Source of the DNA: Terriglobales bacterium
GTDB lineage: Bacteria > Acidobacteriota > Terriglobia > Terriglobales > Acidobacteriaceae
Length of the DNA stretch: 32,039 bases
NCBI GenBank assembly: GCA_035691485.1
Contig: DASSIZ010000007.1
Location: 1-32,039, forward strand
Direction: 5' to 3'
Each line of letters starts with the position of its first letter. The stretch's first letter is position 1. Of this stretch, positions 1-7,718 are shown one piece after another. Below the pieces are notes generated by a model, which saw nothing but the letters and a program-made list of their open reading frames with translations, was not told the DNA's origin and ran no database searches. Both the position numbers and the translations under genes were made by a program.

Positions 1-54
1 TTCGCGGATCGGGGCCAGACAACCCGCAGGCCATTCAAGACAAAGAGGGAAAAT

Positions 55-141
55 TGGTGCCGGGAGGGGGACTTGAACCCCCAAGGGCCGAAGCCCGGCG
101 GATTTTGAGTCCGCTGCGTCTGCCAGTTCCGCCATCCCGGC
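55..141 (-). tRNA. tRNA-Leu (anticodon CAA)
   Basis: The reverse complement folds as a class II tRNA. The acceptor arm GCCGGGA pairs with TCCCGGC and is followed by an encoded ACCA end. The anticodon stem GCGGA/TCCGC encloses loop CTCAAAA, giving anticodon CAA, which reads UUG. A variable arm of the type CGGGCTTCGGCCC and the T arm with GGTTCAAGTCC are present. The long variable arm and the anticodon both indicate leucine. The CCA is genomically encoded. Confidence 0.96.
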
Positions 142-162
142 CTTGCTATGGCGAGTAGCTGT

Positions 163-191
163 AGGTTATTGCACGGCCGCCTGGTTTGCAA
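163..191 (-). promoter_or_regulatory. Candidate sigma70-type promoter of tRNA-Leu
   Basis: On the minus strand TTGCAA (186-191) is separated by 17 bases from TAACCT (163-168), which lies about 21 bases upstream of the tRNA 5' end. Spacing and position fit a housekeeping promoter, but the -10 box is weak, so the call is tentative. Confidence 0.35.
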
Positions 192-206
192 CCAGCGCCG
201 GAGCCC

Positions 207-233
207 AGCCACTCAGTAGGAGCCACTCAGTAG
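207..233. repeat. 14-bp tandem duplication
   Basis: The 13-mer AGCCACTCAGTAG occurs at 207-219 and again at 221-233, so a 14-bp unit is present twice in tandem. It lies in the non-coding region upstream of the tRNA promoter and looks like a recent local duplication. No function is evident. Confidence 0.8.
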
Positions 234-393
234 AAGAAAATCCCGCCAATGTTCCGGCGGGACTCTCCCCAGAGCAGATGCCGGATTCAACTCGCCGTGA
301 GACCCGTTTCAGGAACCTGACACATCCCCGCAAACACGCGGCATATGCCCTGCCCCCTCGCCCCTAGCTGCTAGAATAGATAGTTTTGGACTT

Positions 394-414
394 GGTCCCA
401 TTCGCCCTGGGACC
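394..414 (+). promoter_or_regulatory. Inverted repeat in the leader of the P5C dehydrogenase gene
   Basis: GGTCCCA (394-400) and TGGGACC (408-414) form a perfect 7-bp inverted repeat with a 7-base loop. It ends a few bases before the AAGGAT ribosome-binding site (about 419-424) of the gene starting at 432. A TAGAAT -10-like hexamer lies at 372-377, so the repeat would be in the 5' leader as an RNA hairpin, or could be an operator. Function is inferred from position only. Confidence 0.45.
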
Positions 415-431
415 GAAAAAGGATCGCAATT

Positions 432-2015
432 ATGGCTACTGTCCACGCACCCGAAGCTGTCGCTGTCGGCCCCTTCCGCAACGAACCCGCCACCGACTTC
501 GCCAAGCCGGAAAATCTGCAGGCCATGCGCACCGCCATTGAAAAAGTGCGCGCGCAACTGGGCCGCGAGTACCCGCTCATCATCGGCGGCCGGCAGCTCA
601 CCACCAAAGACAAGATCCGCTCCATCAATCCGGCCAATCCTCATGAGCTCGTCGGCTTGTTCCAGAAGGCGGGCAAGGAAGAGGTGGAGCCGGCGATGAA
701 GGCAGCCCTCAAAGCCTTCGAGTCCTGGAGTCGCACCCCGGTCGAGGAGCGCGCCGGCCTGCTGTTCCGCACCGCCGACATCATCCGCCGGCGCAAGCAC
801 GAGTTCTCCGCCTGGATGATTTTCGAGGTCAGCAAAAATTACGCCGAGGCCGATGCCGACATCGCCGAGCTGATTGACTTCCTCGAATTTTACGGACGCG
901 AAGCCCTTCGCCTGGCCAAGGCCGAGCCCCCGGTACAACTGCCCGGCGAGCGCGATTATCTCTGGTACATTCCGCTCGGGGTGGGCATCGTGATTCCGCC
1001 CTGGAATTTCCCCGGCGCAATCATGGGCGGCATGACCAGCGCTTCCATCGTGAGCGGGAACACGGTCATCCTGAAGCCCTCCAGCGATTCCCCGGCGATT
1101 GCGCAGAAGTTCGTGGAGGCGCTGATTGAGGCGGGAATGCCGGAAGGCGTGGTCAATTTCTGTCCCGGCGCCGGCGCCAGCTTTGGCGACGCGCTGGTCT
1201 CACATCCCAAGACGCGTTACATCGCCTTCACCGGATCGCGCGAAGTCGGCCTGCGCATCAACCAGGTGGCGGCGCAACAGGCCCCCGGCCAGATCTGGAT
1301 CAAGCGCACGGTGCTGGAGATGGGCGGCAAGGACGCCATCATCGTCGATGCCGACGCCAACCTCGAGGCCGCGGTCGAAGGCGTTGCTGCATCCGCTTTC
1401 GGCTTCCAGGGCCAGAAATGTTCCGCCTGCTCGCGCCTGATCCTCGATGAGAAGGTTTACGACCGCTTCCTCGACATGCTGAAAGCGCGCGTCGAGAAGA
1501 TCACGCTCGGCGATCCCACCCAGAACTCCAGCATGGGCGCGGTGATCAATGAAAGCTCCATGAAGTCCATCCTGGGCTACATCGAGCACGGCGTGAAGGA
1601 AGGCCGCCTGATCACCGGCGGTCGCCGCGACACCAAGCACGGCGAAGGCTTCTTCATTCAACCCACCGTGATTGCCGACCTCAAACCGAAATCGAAGCTG
1701 GAGCAGGAAGAGATTTTTGGACCGGTGCTGGCGGTCATCAAATCGCGCGATTTCAACCATGCCCTGGAAATTGCCAACGATACGGAATTTGGCCTTACGG
1801 GAGCGGTCTATTCCAGTTCGCGCGAGAAGCTGGAGAAGGCGAAACGCGAGTTCCACGTCGGCAACCTGTACCTGAACCGGAAGTGCACCGGAGCGATGGT
1901 GGGCGCGCACCCATTTGGCGGCTTCAACATGTCCGGCACCGACTCCAAGGCCGGCGGGCCCGATTACCTGTACCTGTTCACGCAAGCCAAGTCGATCGGT
2001 GAAAAGCAGACTTAA
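432..2015 (+). CDS. L-glutamate gamma-semialdehyde (delta-1-pyrroline-5-carboxylate) dehydrogenase
   Basis: This is a 527-residue aldehyde dehydrogenase superfamily enzyme of the RocA/PruA type. It oxidises glutamate-5-semialdehyde to glutamate with NAD+, the last step of proline and arginine catabolism in the cytoplasm. Visible signatures are PWNFP (190-194), the cofactor-binding K215 in [14 protein letters not shown] (266-273), the general base E296 in LEMGGKD, and the nucleophile C330 in GQKCSACSR. The length matches stand-alone P5CDH (about 515-550), so there is no fused proline dehydrogenase as in PutA, and no PRODH gene is in the window. The ATG follows AAGGAT at good spacing. A perfect inverted repeat sits just upstream. 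The family is certain; the symbol rocA or pruA depends on naming convention. Confidence 0.94.
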   Translation: MATVHAPEAVAVGPFRNEPATDFAKPENLQAMRTAIEKVRAQLGREYPLIIGGRQLTTKDKIRSINPANPHELVGLFQKAGKEEVEPAMKAALKAFESWSRTPVEERAGLLFRTADIIRRRKHEFSAWMIFEVSKNYAEADADIAELIDFLEFYGREALRLAKAEPPVQLPGERDYLWYIPLGVGIVIPPWNFPGAIMGGMTSASIVSGNTVILKPSSDSPAIAQKFVEALIEAGMPEGVVNFCPGAGASFGDALVSHPKTRYIAFTGSREVGLRINQVAAQQAPGQIWIKRTVLEMGGKDAIIVDADANLEAAVEGVAASAFGFQGQKCSACSRLILDEKVYDRFLDMLKARVEKITLGDPTQNSSMGAVINESSMKSILGYIEHGVKEGRLITGGRRDTKHGEGFFIQPTVIADLKPKSKLEQEEIFGPVLAVIKSRDFNHALEIANDTEFGLTGAVYSSSREKLEKAKREFHVGNLYLNRKCTGAMVGAHPFGGFNMSGTDSKAGGPDYLYLFTQAKSIGEKQT

Positions 2016-2025
2016 TGTTGCGTAT

Positions 2026-2054
2026 TTGACAAGCCAGACGGCGTGCTCAACAAT
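2026..2054 (+). promoter_or_regulatory. Candidate promoter for the response regulator/kinase operon
   Basis: A perfect TTGACA (2026-2031) is followed after 17 bases by AACAAT (2049-2054), a 4/6 match to the -10 consensus. It lies about 50 bases upstream of the response regulator start, directly after the dehydrogenase stop codon. Confidence 0.42.
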
Positions 2055-2102
2055 ATCGGGCAACATCGAAGCGGCCTCTTTGCGCGCCGCGAGGACCTCT
2101 CT

Positions 2103-2474
2103 ATGGCGAGAATTCTCTGCGTTGACGACGAGCCCAACGTCGTCACTTTGAAATGCGCAATCCTGGAAGCCGCGGGCCATGTGGTTACCGCCTCCACCTC
2201 GGCGCATGACGCCATCGAGAAGCTCGAGAGCAACAGTTACGACGCCGTGGTGACCGACTGGCGGCTCGGCGATGCCAATGGGCGCGCCGTGGTCCAGGCA
2301 GCCAAGACTCACTCCAGCACGCCGGTGGTAGTTGTTTCTGGATACGTGGCGGAAGCCTTCCAGGCCGCCGAACCGCTCGCCGATCTGTACCTGGAAAAAC
2401 CGGTCAATCCGGAAGAGCTGGTCACCATCGTGAACGAGCTGCTCAAGACCAGCGACAGAGCTGCTTCCCACTGA
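2103..2474 (+). CDS. Single-domain response regulator (CheY-like receiver)
   Basis: The product is a 123-residue stand-alone receiver domain with no output domain. The acidic pair is seen in LCVDDEP, the phosphoacceptor Asp in AVVTDWRLGD, the conserved Ser of VVVVSGY, and the Lys in YLEKPVNPEEL, so all switch residues are intact. An in-frame upstream start at 2043 exists, but the ATG at 2103 is preceded by GAGG (2091-2094) at 8 bases and begins exactly at the receiver core (MARILCVDDEP). The histidine kinase gene follows with a short gap and the same strand. The kinase itself has no receiver, so this protein is its likely partner (inference). A regulator with no output domain presumably acts through protein contacts or as a phosphorelay intermediate. 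Confidence 0.9.
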   Translation: MARILCVDDEPNVVTLKCAILEAAGHVVTASTSAHDAIEKLESNSYDAVVTDWRLGDANGRAVVQAAKTHSSTPVVVVSGYVAEAFQAAEPLADLYLEKPVNPEELVTIVNELLKTSDRAASH

Positions 2475-2583
2475 TCTCAATTTGCCGCACATCCCCTGCG
2501 CCAAATTGCGCCATCCAAACTTTGAGCACGATTCCCGCAAGACCGCACGACTGGCGGACCATAGTTGTCCGCCCCAGGGCGAA

Positions 2584-3789
2584 ATGTCACTGTGTGGACT
2601 CATCTTCGAGACCTCCAGGCATTTGCACATCATCGTGCAAGGCTGTGCAGTGGTGCTGCTGGCCGGCAGAATTCACCTGGTGGAACGCCGCGGGCGCAAG
2701 GACAAGGATACGATCGATCCCAGGCGTCAGATTGAAATCACCACCCTGCTCGAAAGCATTCCGGAAGCGGCCGTGATTATGGATTCCAACGGCCGCATCG
2801 TAGACGCCAATAGCGCGGCGGCAAGCCTGATCGGCAAAACGCGCGAGCAAATTCATGGCATAAGCGCCGAAGAAATCAGCGGGTTGGTGAAGGGACCTGA
2901 AGGCAAGCCGCCGGATCTGCGCGCTGCGCTGGCAGGCCACGCCGTCAGGCAGGCGCGCCGCATCGTGCACAACCCAGTCAGCGGCGCGGTCTACGAACTG
3001 CTGGTATCAGCCAATCCCATCCATGACGATCGTGGGGACGTAATTGCCGTTCTGATGATTGCGCGCGACGTCACCGAACTGACCCACCTGCAGCAGCGCG
3101 TCGGCGACATCGAGAGGCACCGCGCCATCGGCCAAATGGCAGCCGCCCTGGCGCACGACTTCAACAATATTCTCGATACCATCGGCCAGGCCGCGGCCGT
3201 GCTGGCGATGAGCCAGGACCGTCCTGCCGCAGTGCGCAAGCCCCTGCTCGACATGATCCAGAACACGGTCCATCGCGGAGCCGAAATGGTGCAGCACATC
3301 CGCGAGTACATGCGCAACGGGCAGGGCGCGCTGCGGCCCCTGGACGTGTGCAACATCATCGAGGAAGCGGTCGAACTCACCCGGCCGCTGTGGGAGAAGG
3401 CGAATGTCGAAGTCGCCACCCGCCTGCAGTCGGCGCCCAAGGTGAACGCCAATGCTGCCGACCTGCGCCGGGTGTTCACCAACCTGATCATCAATGCCAT
3501 TGAAGCGATGCCGGGCCGCGGCCGTATCACCATCACTTGCGAGTCTCGCGGAAACAGCGTGGTCGCGACGGTGTGCGACACCGGAGTCGGCATTGCGCCG
3601 GAAGCCCAGAAGCGCATCTTTTTTGCTTACTTCACCACCAAGCCATCGGGAACCGGCCTGGGCTTGTCGGGCGCGCAGAAGATCCTGCTTTCCTACGGCG
3701 GCAACATTTCCTTCCGCAGTCAGGTAGGAAAAGGAACAGCTTTCACGATCGTGCTGCCGTCGGCGGACGGAACCACGAAAACGGCCTAG
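2584..3789 (+). CDS. PAS domain sensor histidine kinase
   Basis: The region codes for a PAS domain (beginning around LLESIPEAAVIMDSNGR) and an HisKA-like dimerisation segment whose phosphoacceptor His lies in ALAHDFNN. It ends with a HATPase domain with N box (NLIINAIEAM), G1 (DTGVGI), F box (FAYFTTKP) and G2 (GTGLGLSGA). The HxFNN form of the H box is typical of NtrB-like and orphan soil-bacterial kinases. The frame is open from a TTG at 2482, but there is no ribosome-binding site there. The ATG at 2584, after AGGGCGA, is preferred with moderate confidence, giving 401 residues. Only one short hydrophobic stretch is seen near the N-terminus, so the kinase is probably cytoplasmic. It is downstream of a single-domain response regulator, its probable partner. 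Confidence 0.88.
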   Translation: MSLCGLIFETSRHLHIIVQGCAVVLLAGRIHLVERRGRKDKDTIDPRRQIEITTLLESIPEAAVIMDSNGRIVDANSAAASLIGKTREQIHGISAEEISGLVKGPEGKPPDLRAALAGHAVRQARRIVHNPVSGAVYELLVSANPIHDDRGDVIAVLMIARDVTELTHLQQRVGDIERHRAIGQMAAALAHDFNNILDTIGQAAAVLAMSQDRPAAVRKPLLDMIQNTVHRGAEMVQHIREYMRNGQGALRPLDVCNIIEEAVELTRPLWEKANVEVATRLQSAPKVNANAADLRRVFTNLIINAIEAMPGRGRITITCESRGNSVVATVCDTGVGIAPEAQKRIFFAYFTTKPSGTGLGLSGAQKILLSYGGNISFRSQVGKGTAFTIVLPSADGTTKTA

Positions 3790-3944
3790 TCGCGACTTCC
3801 CATCCCGATCTCCGAACTGGTTCTGCTCCTTGCTGCTTCGCAAACGCCATTGCAGGACAAGGTCCGCACCGCATTTCCAACGCCGTCCTTTCAAAAATCC
3901 ATGGATAATGGCCGCAGTTCGATCCAACCGCTCATTGGAGTCTT

Positions 3945-5210
3945 GTGCGAACAGAGGCCCTTGACGTATCGGCACCGGTTTGCGCCGGCGGCAGCATCAC
4001 CTCGCGTGGCGCGGTGATGCGCAGCGCCAGCATTGCACTGGCTATCTTTGTCGCGGCATTCTGTTTGCTGTTCATCCGCATCGGCCAGCGCCGCGAGATG
4101 GTGTTCGACGAGCAGTATTACGTCGGCGCAGCGCGCGCTTTCCTGGCGCACGCTTCCGCCAGGAATGTGGAACATCCTCCGGTCGGCAAATACCTGATCG
4201 CCGCCGGCATGGGGCGGTTCGGCGATAACCCCGTGGGATGGCGGATCGCGCCGGTTCTGTGCGGCGGTTTCGCGCTGGTGGCGGTCTTCTGGTGGTGCGA
4301 GCTGTTGCTGGAGAACAGGCGCTTGGCGCTGCTCGCCGTTCTGCTCACCGCCGCCAATGGTTTCTGGTTCGTGCTGGCACGGACTGCGATGCTGGAGATA
4401 TTTGTCTTCACCTTCAGCATTTGGGCGGTGCTTGCATACACGGCTGCACTGAAGCTCCCTTGCAGCGTGTCAGTGCGGCGGGCGCTCCTGCTCGCGGCCG
4501 GCGTCTTGTTTGGATTGGCGGTAGGCTGCAAATGGAATGCGCTGGTGGGATTGGCAGTGACACAGGCGATCAGCGTCACCCTGTTGACGGTGGGCCGCAG
4601 CTCATTGGCAGGACGCAATCTCTCCTCCGCCGGCCTGGGCTGCACGTTATGCGCTTTGTGGCTGGCACCGGCGTTGATCTATGTAGCCGCGTACCTGCCG
4701 CTTTATCACGCAGCAGGCAAGCCGTTCACGCTTGCGGACATGGTGGCCATGCATCGCTGGATGGTGAACTACCACAGCCATTCCCCCGGCGACCCGGCGT
4801 TGGCGCTGCCCTGGTACCAGTGGGTGATTCGCACCGCTCCCCAGCATGCTCCCGATTACCTGGTCGGCAATATCGTAATCGTGTGGGCGGGACTTGTTGC
4901 CCTGGTGGTTTGTATTTACCGGGCGATCAGGCGCCTGGAGTTTGCCGAAATCGTGATTGTCCTGTTTTACCTGGCGAATCTGCTGGTGTGGGCGATCGCT
5001 CCCCGGCCGTTTACCTACTATTACTACTATGGTTTTGCGAGCATGTTTCTTGGTCCGATGATCGCCGCTGCCTTTCGCGGCGTGCCTGCCGTTTTTGGAA
5101 TTCGTCCCGCGTTGGTGTTGGCGCTGGCAGCGACGGTGGTGTTTCTGGGGTATTACCCAGCCATGGTGGGCTTGAATGCAGCCTGGACGTGCGTACTGGG
5201 TTGCCGCTAG
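3945..5210 (+). CDS. PMT/GT39-family membrane glycosyltransferase
   Basis: This is a 421-residue, multi-pass membrane protein. The N-terminal half carries the protein O-mannosyltransferase signature set: FDEQYY (54-59, the catalytic Asp-Glu), EHPPVGKYLIA (76-86) and GDNPVGWR (93-100). Many hydrophobic helices follow. Family members transfer a sugar from a polyprenyl-phosphate donor on the outer face of the membrane. The acceptor (protein or glycan) cannot be told. The GTG at 3945 is chosen because GGAG precedes it by about 6 bases; the ATG at 4017 has no such site. The protein is shorter than classical PMTs (over 500 residues) and ends soon after the last helices, so the C-terminal soluble region is reduced. 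It is convergent with the LuxR-type gene 44 bases downstream. Confidence 0.82.
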   Translation: MRTEALDVSAPVCAGGSITSRGAVMRSASIALAIFVAAFCLLFIRIGQRREMVFDEQYYVGAARAFLAHASARNVEHPPVGKYLIAAGMGRFGDNPVGWRIAPVLCGGFALVAVFWWCELLLENRRLALLAVLLTAANGFWFVLARTAMLEIFVFTFSIWAVLAYTAALKLPCSVSVRRALLLAAGVLFGLAVGCKWNALVGLAVTQAISVTLLTVGRSSLAGRNLSSAGLGCTLCALWLAPALIYVAAYLPLYHAAGKPFTLADMVAMHRWMVNYHSHSPGDPALALPWYQWVIRTAPQHAPDYLVGNIVIVWAGLVALVVCIYRAIRRLEFAEIVIVLFYLANLLVWAIAPRPFTYYYYYGFASMFLGPMIAAAFRGVPAVFGIRPALVLALAATVVFLGYYPAMVGLNAAWTCVLGCR

Positions 5211-5254
5211 AGCGCGGTGCTCATCCGGCGAACGAAAGAATGCCCGCCGCCGGG

Positions 5255-5893
5255 TTATCTTCCGGTCGCGGCAGCGGCTTCCGCCAGGATCCGGTGGTGG
5301 ATGGTGAAGAGCGCCAATTCCAGGCGGTCGGAGACGCCAATCTTGTCGTAGATATTGCGCAGGTAGTTCTTGATCACCTGCTCGGTGGTGCCGAGTTCGG
5401 TGGCAATATCCTTGTTCTTATATCCCTGCACAATGAGCGCCACGATGCGCAGTTCCTTGGGCGTGAGGCGGTCGCGAACGCGCGCGCCCACCATGTCGTT
5501 CTCCTGCTCCTCGGGCGCCAGCGTCTGCTGCTGGATCCAGGTTTCTCCCTGGGCGACCTTGCGCACGCACTCCAGCAATGCCGGTCCGGTGACGTTGCGA
5601 TAGACGACGCCGTGTACGCCGGAGTTGACGAACGCGTGCCCGTTCTCGCCGGTCTCGGCGAGGATGACCAGGCGGGTCTTGGTGTGCGCGGCCAGTTGGA
5701 CAAGTTCGGCGAGATTGGGAGCGAGATTCGCCGCAAAGGCGAGCACGTTAGGCCGAAATTTTTCCAGCGACATCGGAATCTGGTCCGATGACTGAACCTG
5801 CGCCACGATCCGAATTTCGTCTTCCACGCCCAGGACCTTGGCGATTCCGGCGCGGAAGATAGCCTGTTTGTCGGCCAGGACCATCTTCAGCAT
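5255..5893 (-). CDS. LuxR-family response regulator with degenerate receiver
   Basis: The 212-residue protein has an N-terminal receiver-like fold and a C-terminal LuxR/FixJ helix-turn-helix (about 143-200; LTPKELRIVALIVQGYKNKD, then VIKNYLRNIYDKIGV). The receiver is atypical. Only one acidic residue (D8) remains of the usual pair, the phosphoacceptor position aligns to A54 in NVLAFAANL, and the switch Lys is Arg (R99 in VVYRN). It is therefore unlikely to be controlled by classical Asp phosphorylation. The ATG follows the TAA of the upstream PilZ gene with no intervening base, with GGGAGG just before, so the two are translationally linked. It probably binds DNA and is regulated by protein or ligand binding (inference). 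Confidence 0.9.
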   Translation of the reverse strand: MLKMVLADKQAIFRAGIAKVLGVEDEIRIVAQVQSSDQIPMSLEKFRPNVLAFAANLAPNLAELVQLAAHTKTRLVILAETGENGHAFVNSGVHGVVYRNVTGPALLECVRKVAQGETWIQQQTLAPEEQENDMVGARVRDRLTPKELRIVALIVQGYKNKDIATELGTTEQVIKNYLRNIYDKIGVSDRLELALFTIHHRILAEAAAATGR

Positions 5894-6229
5894 TTACTTG
5901 GCCTCCCGCGGCTTGCGCTGCGGCACGAACTGGTAACGATCAATCACGCACGCCACGCCCCGCCGCTTGCCGCTCTTGGGCGAGTCCACCCGCACCACGC
6001 GCCCGGCACAATTCACATTCACATCGTTGCTGGAACCGATGATGGTAGCGGGCAACGTGATCTGAAAACTCACTGTGGAACCCTTGCGGAACGGGAGGTT
6101 GGTGGTGATGAACACGCCCGCGGCGCTCAAGTCGTTGGTGGTGGCTTTGCCAGTGCGCTTCGCAGTGCCGTTCTTAATCTTGACGGCTAACGTAAGAGGA
6201 AAACGCCGGCCAGTGCGCGCTTCGGACAA
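5894..6229 (-). CDS. PilZ domain protein (putative c-di-GMP receptor)
   Basis: This is a small stand-alone PilZ domain. Both c-di-GMP-binding motifs are present: an RxxxR-type motif in EARTGRRFPL at the N-terminus and DLSAAG (DxSxxG), followed by beta strands ending in RRGVACVID. The frame is open further upstream to a GTG at 6349, but that extension has no similarity to the domain. A TTG at 6229 has a GGAGG (6237-6241) at 7 bases and starts just before the first motif, giving 111 residues, so this start is preferred. The gene abuts the LuxR-type regulator gene downstream, and the pair probably couples c-di-GMP to transcription (inference). Confidence 0.83.
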   Translation of the reverse strand: MSEARTGRRFPLTLAVKIKNGTAKRTGKATTNDLSAAGVFITTNLPFRKGSTVSFQITLPATIIGSSNDVNVNCAGRVVRVDSPKSGKRRGVACVIDRYQFVPQRKPREAK

Positions 6230-6366
6230 GAGAATGCCTCCGTCGTTCCGGAACCCAACTCCTTGATTTGCTGGGGGCGTTATACCACAGCAGACACGCT
6301 GCAAAAAAGAAACAAGGTGGAGTCTCCGGGTGGTAAGCCAACTCGGCACAGGTGCTTACCTTGGTC

Positions 6367-6400
6367 CCACCAGGGAAGTCCGACCCAGACTCCCTGGTGG
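6367..6400 (-). terminator. Strong hairpin between the small membrane-protein operon and the PilZ gene
   Basis: CCACCAGGGA (6367-6376) and TCCCTGGTGG (6391-6400) form a perfect 10-bp stem with a 14-base loop. It lies after the stop of the minus-strand gene at 6415 and before the PilZ start. There is no T-tract on either strand, so it may be a factor-dependent or attenuated terminator, an mRNA 3' stabiliser, or an operator. Confidence 0.5.
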
Positions 6401-6414
6401 CGGCAGGACAGCAA

Positions 6415-6654
6415 TCAAAAACGGGGGCGGCTGAACATGGAGGCAAAGCCGTAGCCGAAAAGCAGGCCCAAGAACGCGGCCGCGCCGGAGGCGGGCAGAA
6501 CATACTCCGCCGCTCTTTTCTTGACATCGAGCTTCTCGTCGATTTGCTCGCGCAATTCGAGGACGGAAGCGTGGATCCGCCGGCGTTGTTCGGCAGCGCG
6601 CGTCTCCAGGATGTCGGTCGGAACGTTGGCGCCGAGGTTCGCGGAAGCGCTCAT
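6415..6654 (-). CDS. Small DUF3618-like membrane protein
   Basis: The product has 79 residues: an amphipathic charged N-terminal half (about 14-50, with LREQIDEKLDVKKRA) and one membrane helix (about 53-72), ending in a short basic tail. The EKLDVKKRA segment before a helix resembles DUF3618 proteins. The start ATG overlaps the stop of the upstream gene by 4 bases (ATGA), so it is the third gene of a tightly coupled trio. By position and character it corresponds to YqjK of the E. coli yqjDEK operon, though sequence similarity to YqjK itself is not claimed. The role is unknown; membrane-linked stress physiology is the usual suggestion. Confidence 0.75.
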   Translation of the reverse strand: MSASANLGANVPTDILETRAAEQRRRIHASVLELREQIDEKLDVKKRAAEYVLPASGAAAFLGLLFGYGFASMFSRPRF

Positions 6655-7076
6655 AGCTGTACCCTCGCTTCATTGGAAATCCAAACCTTGTCGTCTTTCA
6701 GGACGCGCATCGTCCGCTCAGGAACCACGCCGTGTTCGCGCACGGAGCGGACCGCGAACAGCACGGCAAGACCGCCAATCACGGCGTAGAACACGAACAC
6801 GATCGCGAGTGCGATGGCGGGACCATACGGATTGTCGCCGAAAGCCACACTGATTGCAGCCACGATGGCGCCGGTCAGCAGCAGCCAGCTGGTGCCCAGC
6901 ATGACCAGACCGATGACGAGGACGGGCAGCGCCATCTTCCAGGCGCTGAGCTTTTCCTTCATTTCCGACTGCAGCATGGCCAGGCGGGTACTGAAAAATT
7001 CCTTCGCCTCGTCCTTCAATTCGGCAATCACCCCGGCCAGGGTGCGTCCGTTCAGGTTGATGTTGCTAGTCGCCAT
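6651..7076 (-). CDS. YqjE-like holin superfamily III (DUF1469) membrane protein
   Basis: This is a 141-residue protein with an amphipathic N-terminal helix (LKDEAKEFFSTRLAMLQSEM) and two hydrophobic hairpin helices (about 47-77 and 85-108), the layout of Phage_holin_3_6/DUF1469 proteins such as YqjE. The longer frame begins at 7100, but the ATG at 7076 has a clear GGAGGG site immediately upstream and is preferred. The start overlaps the end of the upstream gene by 11 bases, and the stop overlaps the next start by 4 bases. Despite the family name there is no phage context here; these are chromosomal inner-membrane proteins of unknown precise function. Confidence 0.85.
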   Translation of the reverse strand: MATSNINLNGRTLAGVIAELKDEAKEFFSTRLAMLQSEMKEKLSAWKMALPVLVIGLVMLGTSWLLLTGAIVAAISVAFGDNPYGPAIALAIVFVFYAVIGGLAVLFAVRSVREHGVVPERTMRVLKDDKVWISNEARVQL

Positions 7077-7515
7077 GATCCCTCCAAAATCGCAGCACAA
7101 TGCCCAGCACCACGCCGAGAATGGCAGCGCTGGCGATGAATCTCATCGGGTCCTCGCGCGCCATGAGTTCGGCTCGGGTGCGCGCGTCCGAGACCGCGCG
7201 CTGCGCTTTTTCCTTCACTTCCTCGGCCATTTCACCGGCCTTGCTGGAAAGCTCTTCCTTGGAGCGCCCCCGGATCACGGTGAAACGCTTTTTCATGTCC
7301 TGCAAGCGATCCGGCAGTTCCTTCACCTTCTCGACCGCATTGCCGACCATGTTTCCCACGCGCTCGGCAGCGCTGTTCAGCGCCAGATTGGAGCGGGTTT
7401 CCACCCTTCCTGCCGGCGTGAAGTTCGGGTGATACTGCGGCTCGTCGGTCAAAGGGCCCGGCTCCGCATAAGCCTCGAAACGCGTTTGATTGTTCGGGTA
7501 CACCCGATTTGCCAT
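7066..7515 (-). CDS. YqjD/ElaB-like (DUF883-like) tail-anchored protein
   Basis: The 149-residue protein has a hydrophilic, helix-rich middle (about 45-120) with many charged residues and possible coiled coil, then EDPMRF and a single C-terminal membrane helix (about 125-143). This matches the tail-anchored ElaB/YqjD/DUF883 layout, whose E. coli members bind ribosomes and the inner membrane in stationary phase. Starts at 7539 (GTG), 7521 and 7515 (both ATG) are possible. 7515 is chosen because the G-rich GGGGGGGAA lies at suitable spacing. It is the first gene of the overlapping trio with a YqjE-like and a DUF3618-like protein. Confidence 0.78.
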   Translation of the reverse strand: MANRVYPNNQTRFEAYAEPGPLTDEPQYHPNFTPAGRVETRSNLALNSAAERVGNMVGNAVEKVKELPDRLQDMKKRFTVIRGRSKEELSSKAGEMAEEVKEKAQRAVSDARTRAELMAREDPMRFIASAAILGVVLGIVLRFWRDHGD

Positions 7516-7718
7516 AGGCATTTCCCCCCCCACGTTCACCGGACGGTGACCGGTTTACCTAAAGGTTGGATGATGATTCCTCCGGGGATGTTGGGGGAAA
7601 AGACAGAGATGCAGCAGCTTCAGGGGCCGGAAGCATTGTTTGCGTACCGGATGCCGTGCTGGTCCAGAGATGCAGTTGGCCAGAAGCAGCTTCGCCGAGA
7701 GCGCCGGCCTAAGATTAG

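Noticed and set aside
143-367. 74-codon plus-strand frame after the tRNA
   Set aside because: It starts with TTG without a ribosome-binding site and runs across the tRNA promoter and a tandem duplication. No protein-like features beyond a chance hydrophobic start.
1200-2633. 477-codon minus-strand frame
   Set aside because: It is antisense to the P5C dehydrogenase and response regulator genes, whose motifs are unmistakable. High GC keeps the opposite frame open.
6651-7076. Phage remnant suggested by the holin family name
   Set aside because: No other phage gene is nearby. DUF1469 proteins are common chromosomal membrane proteins.
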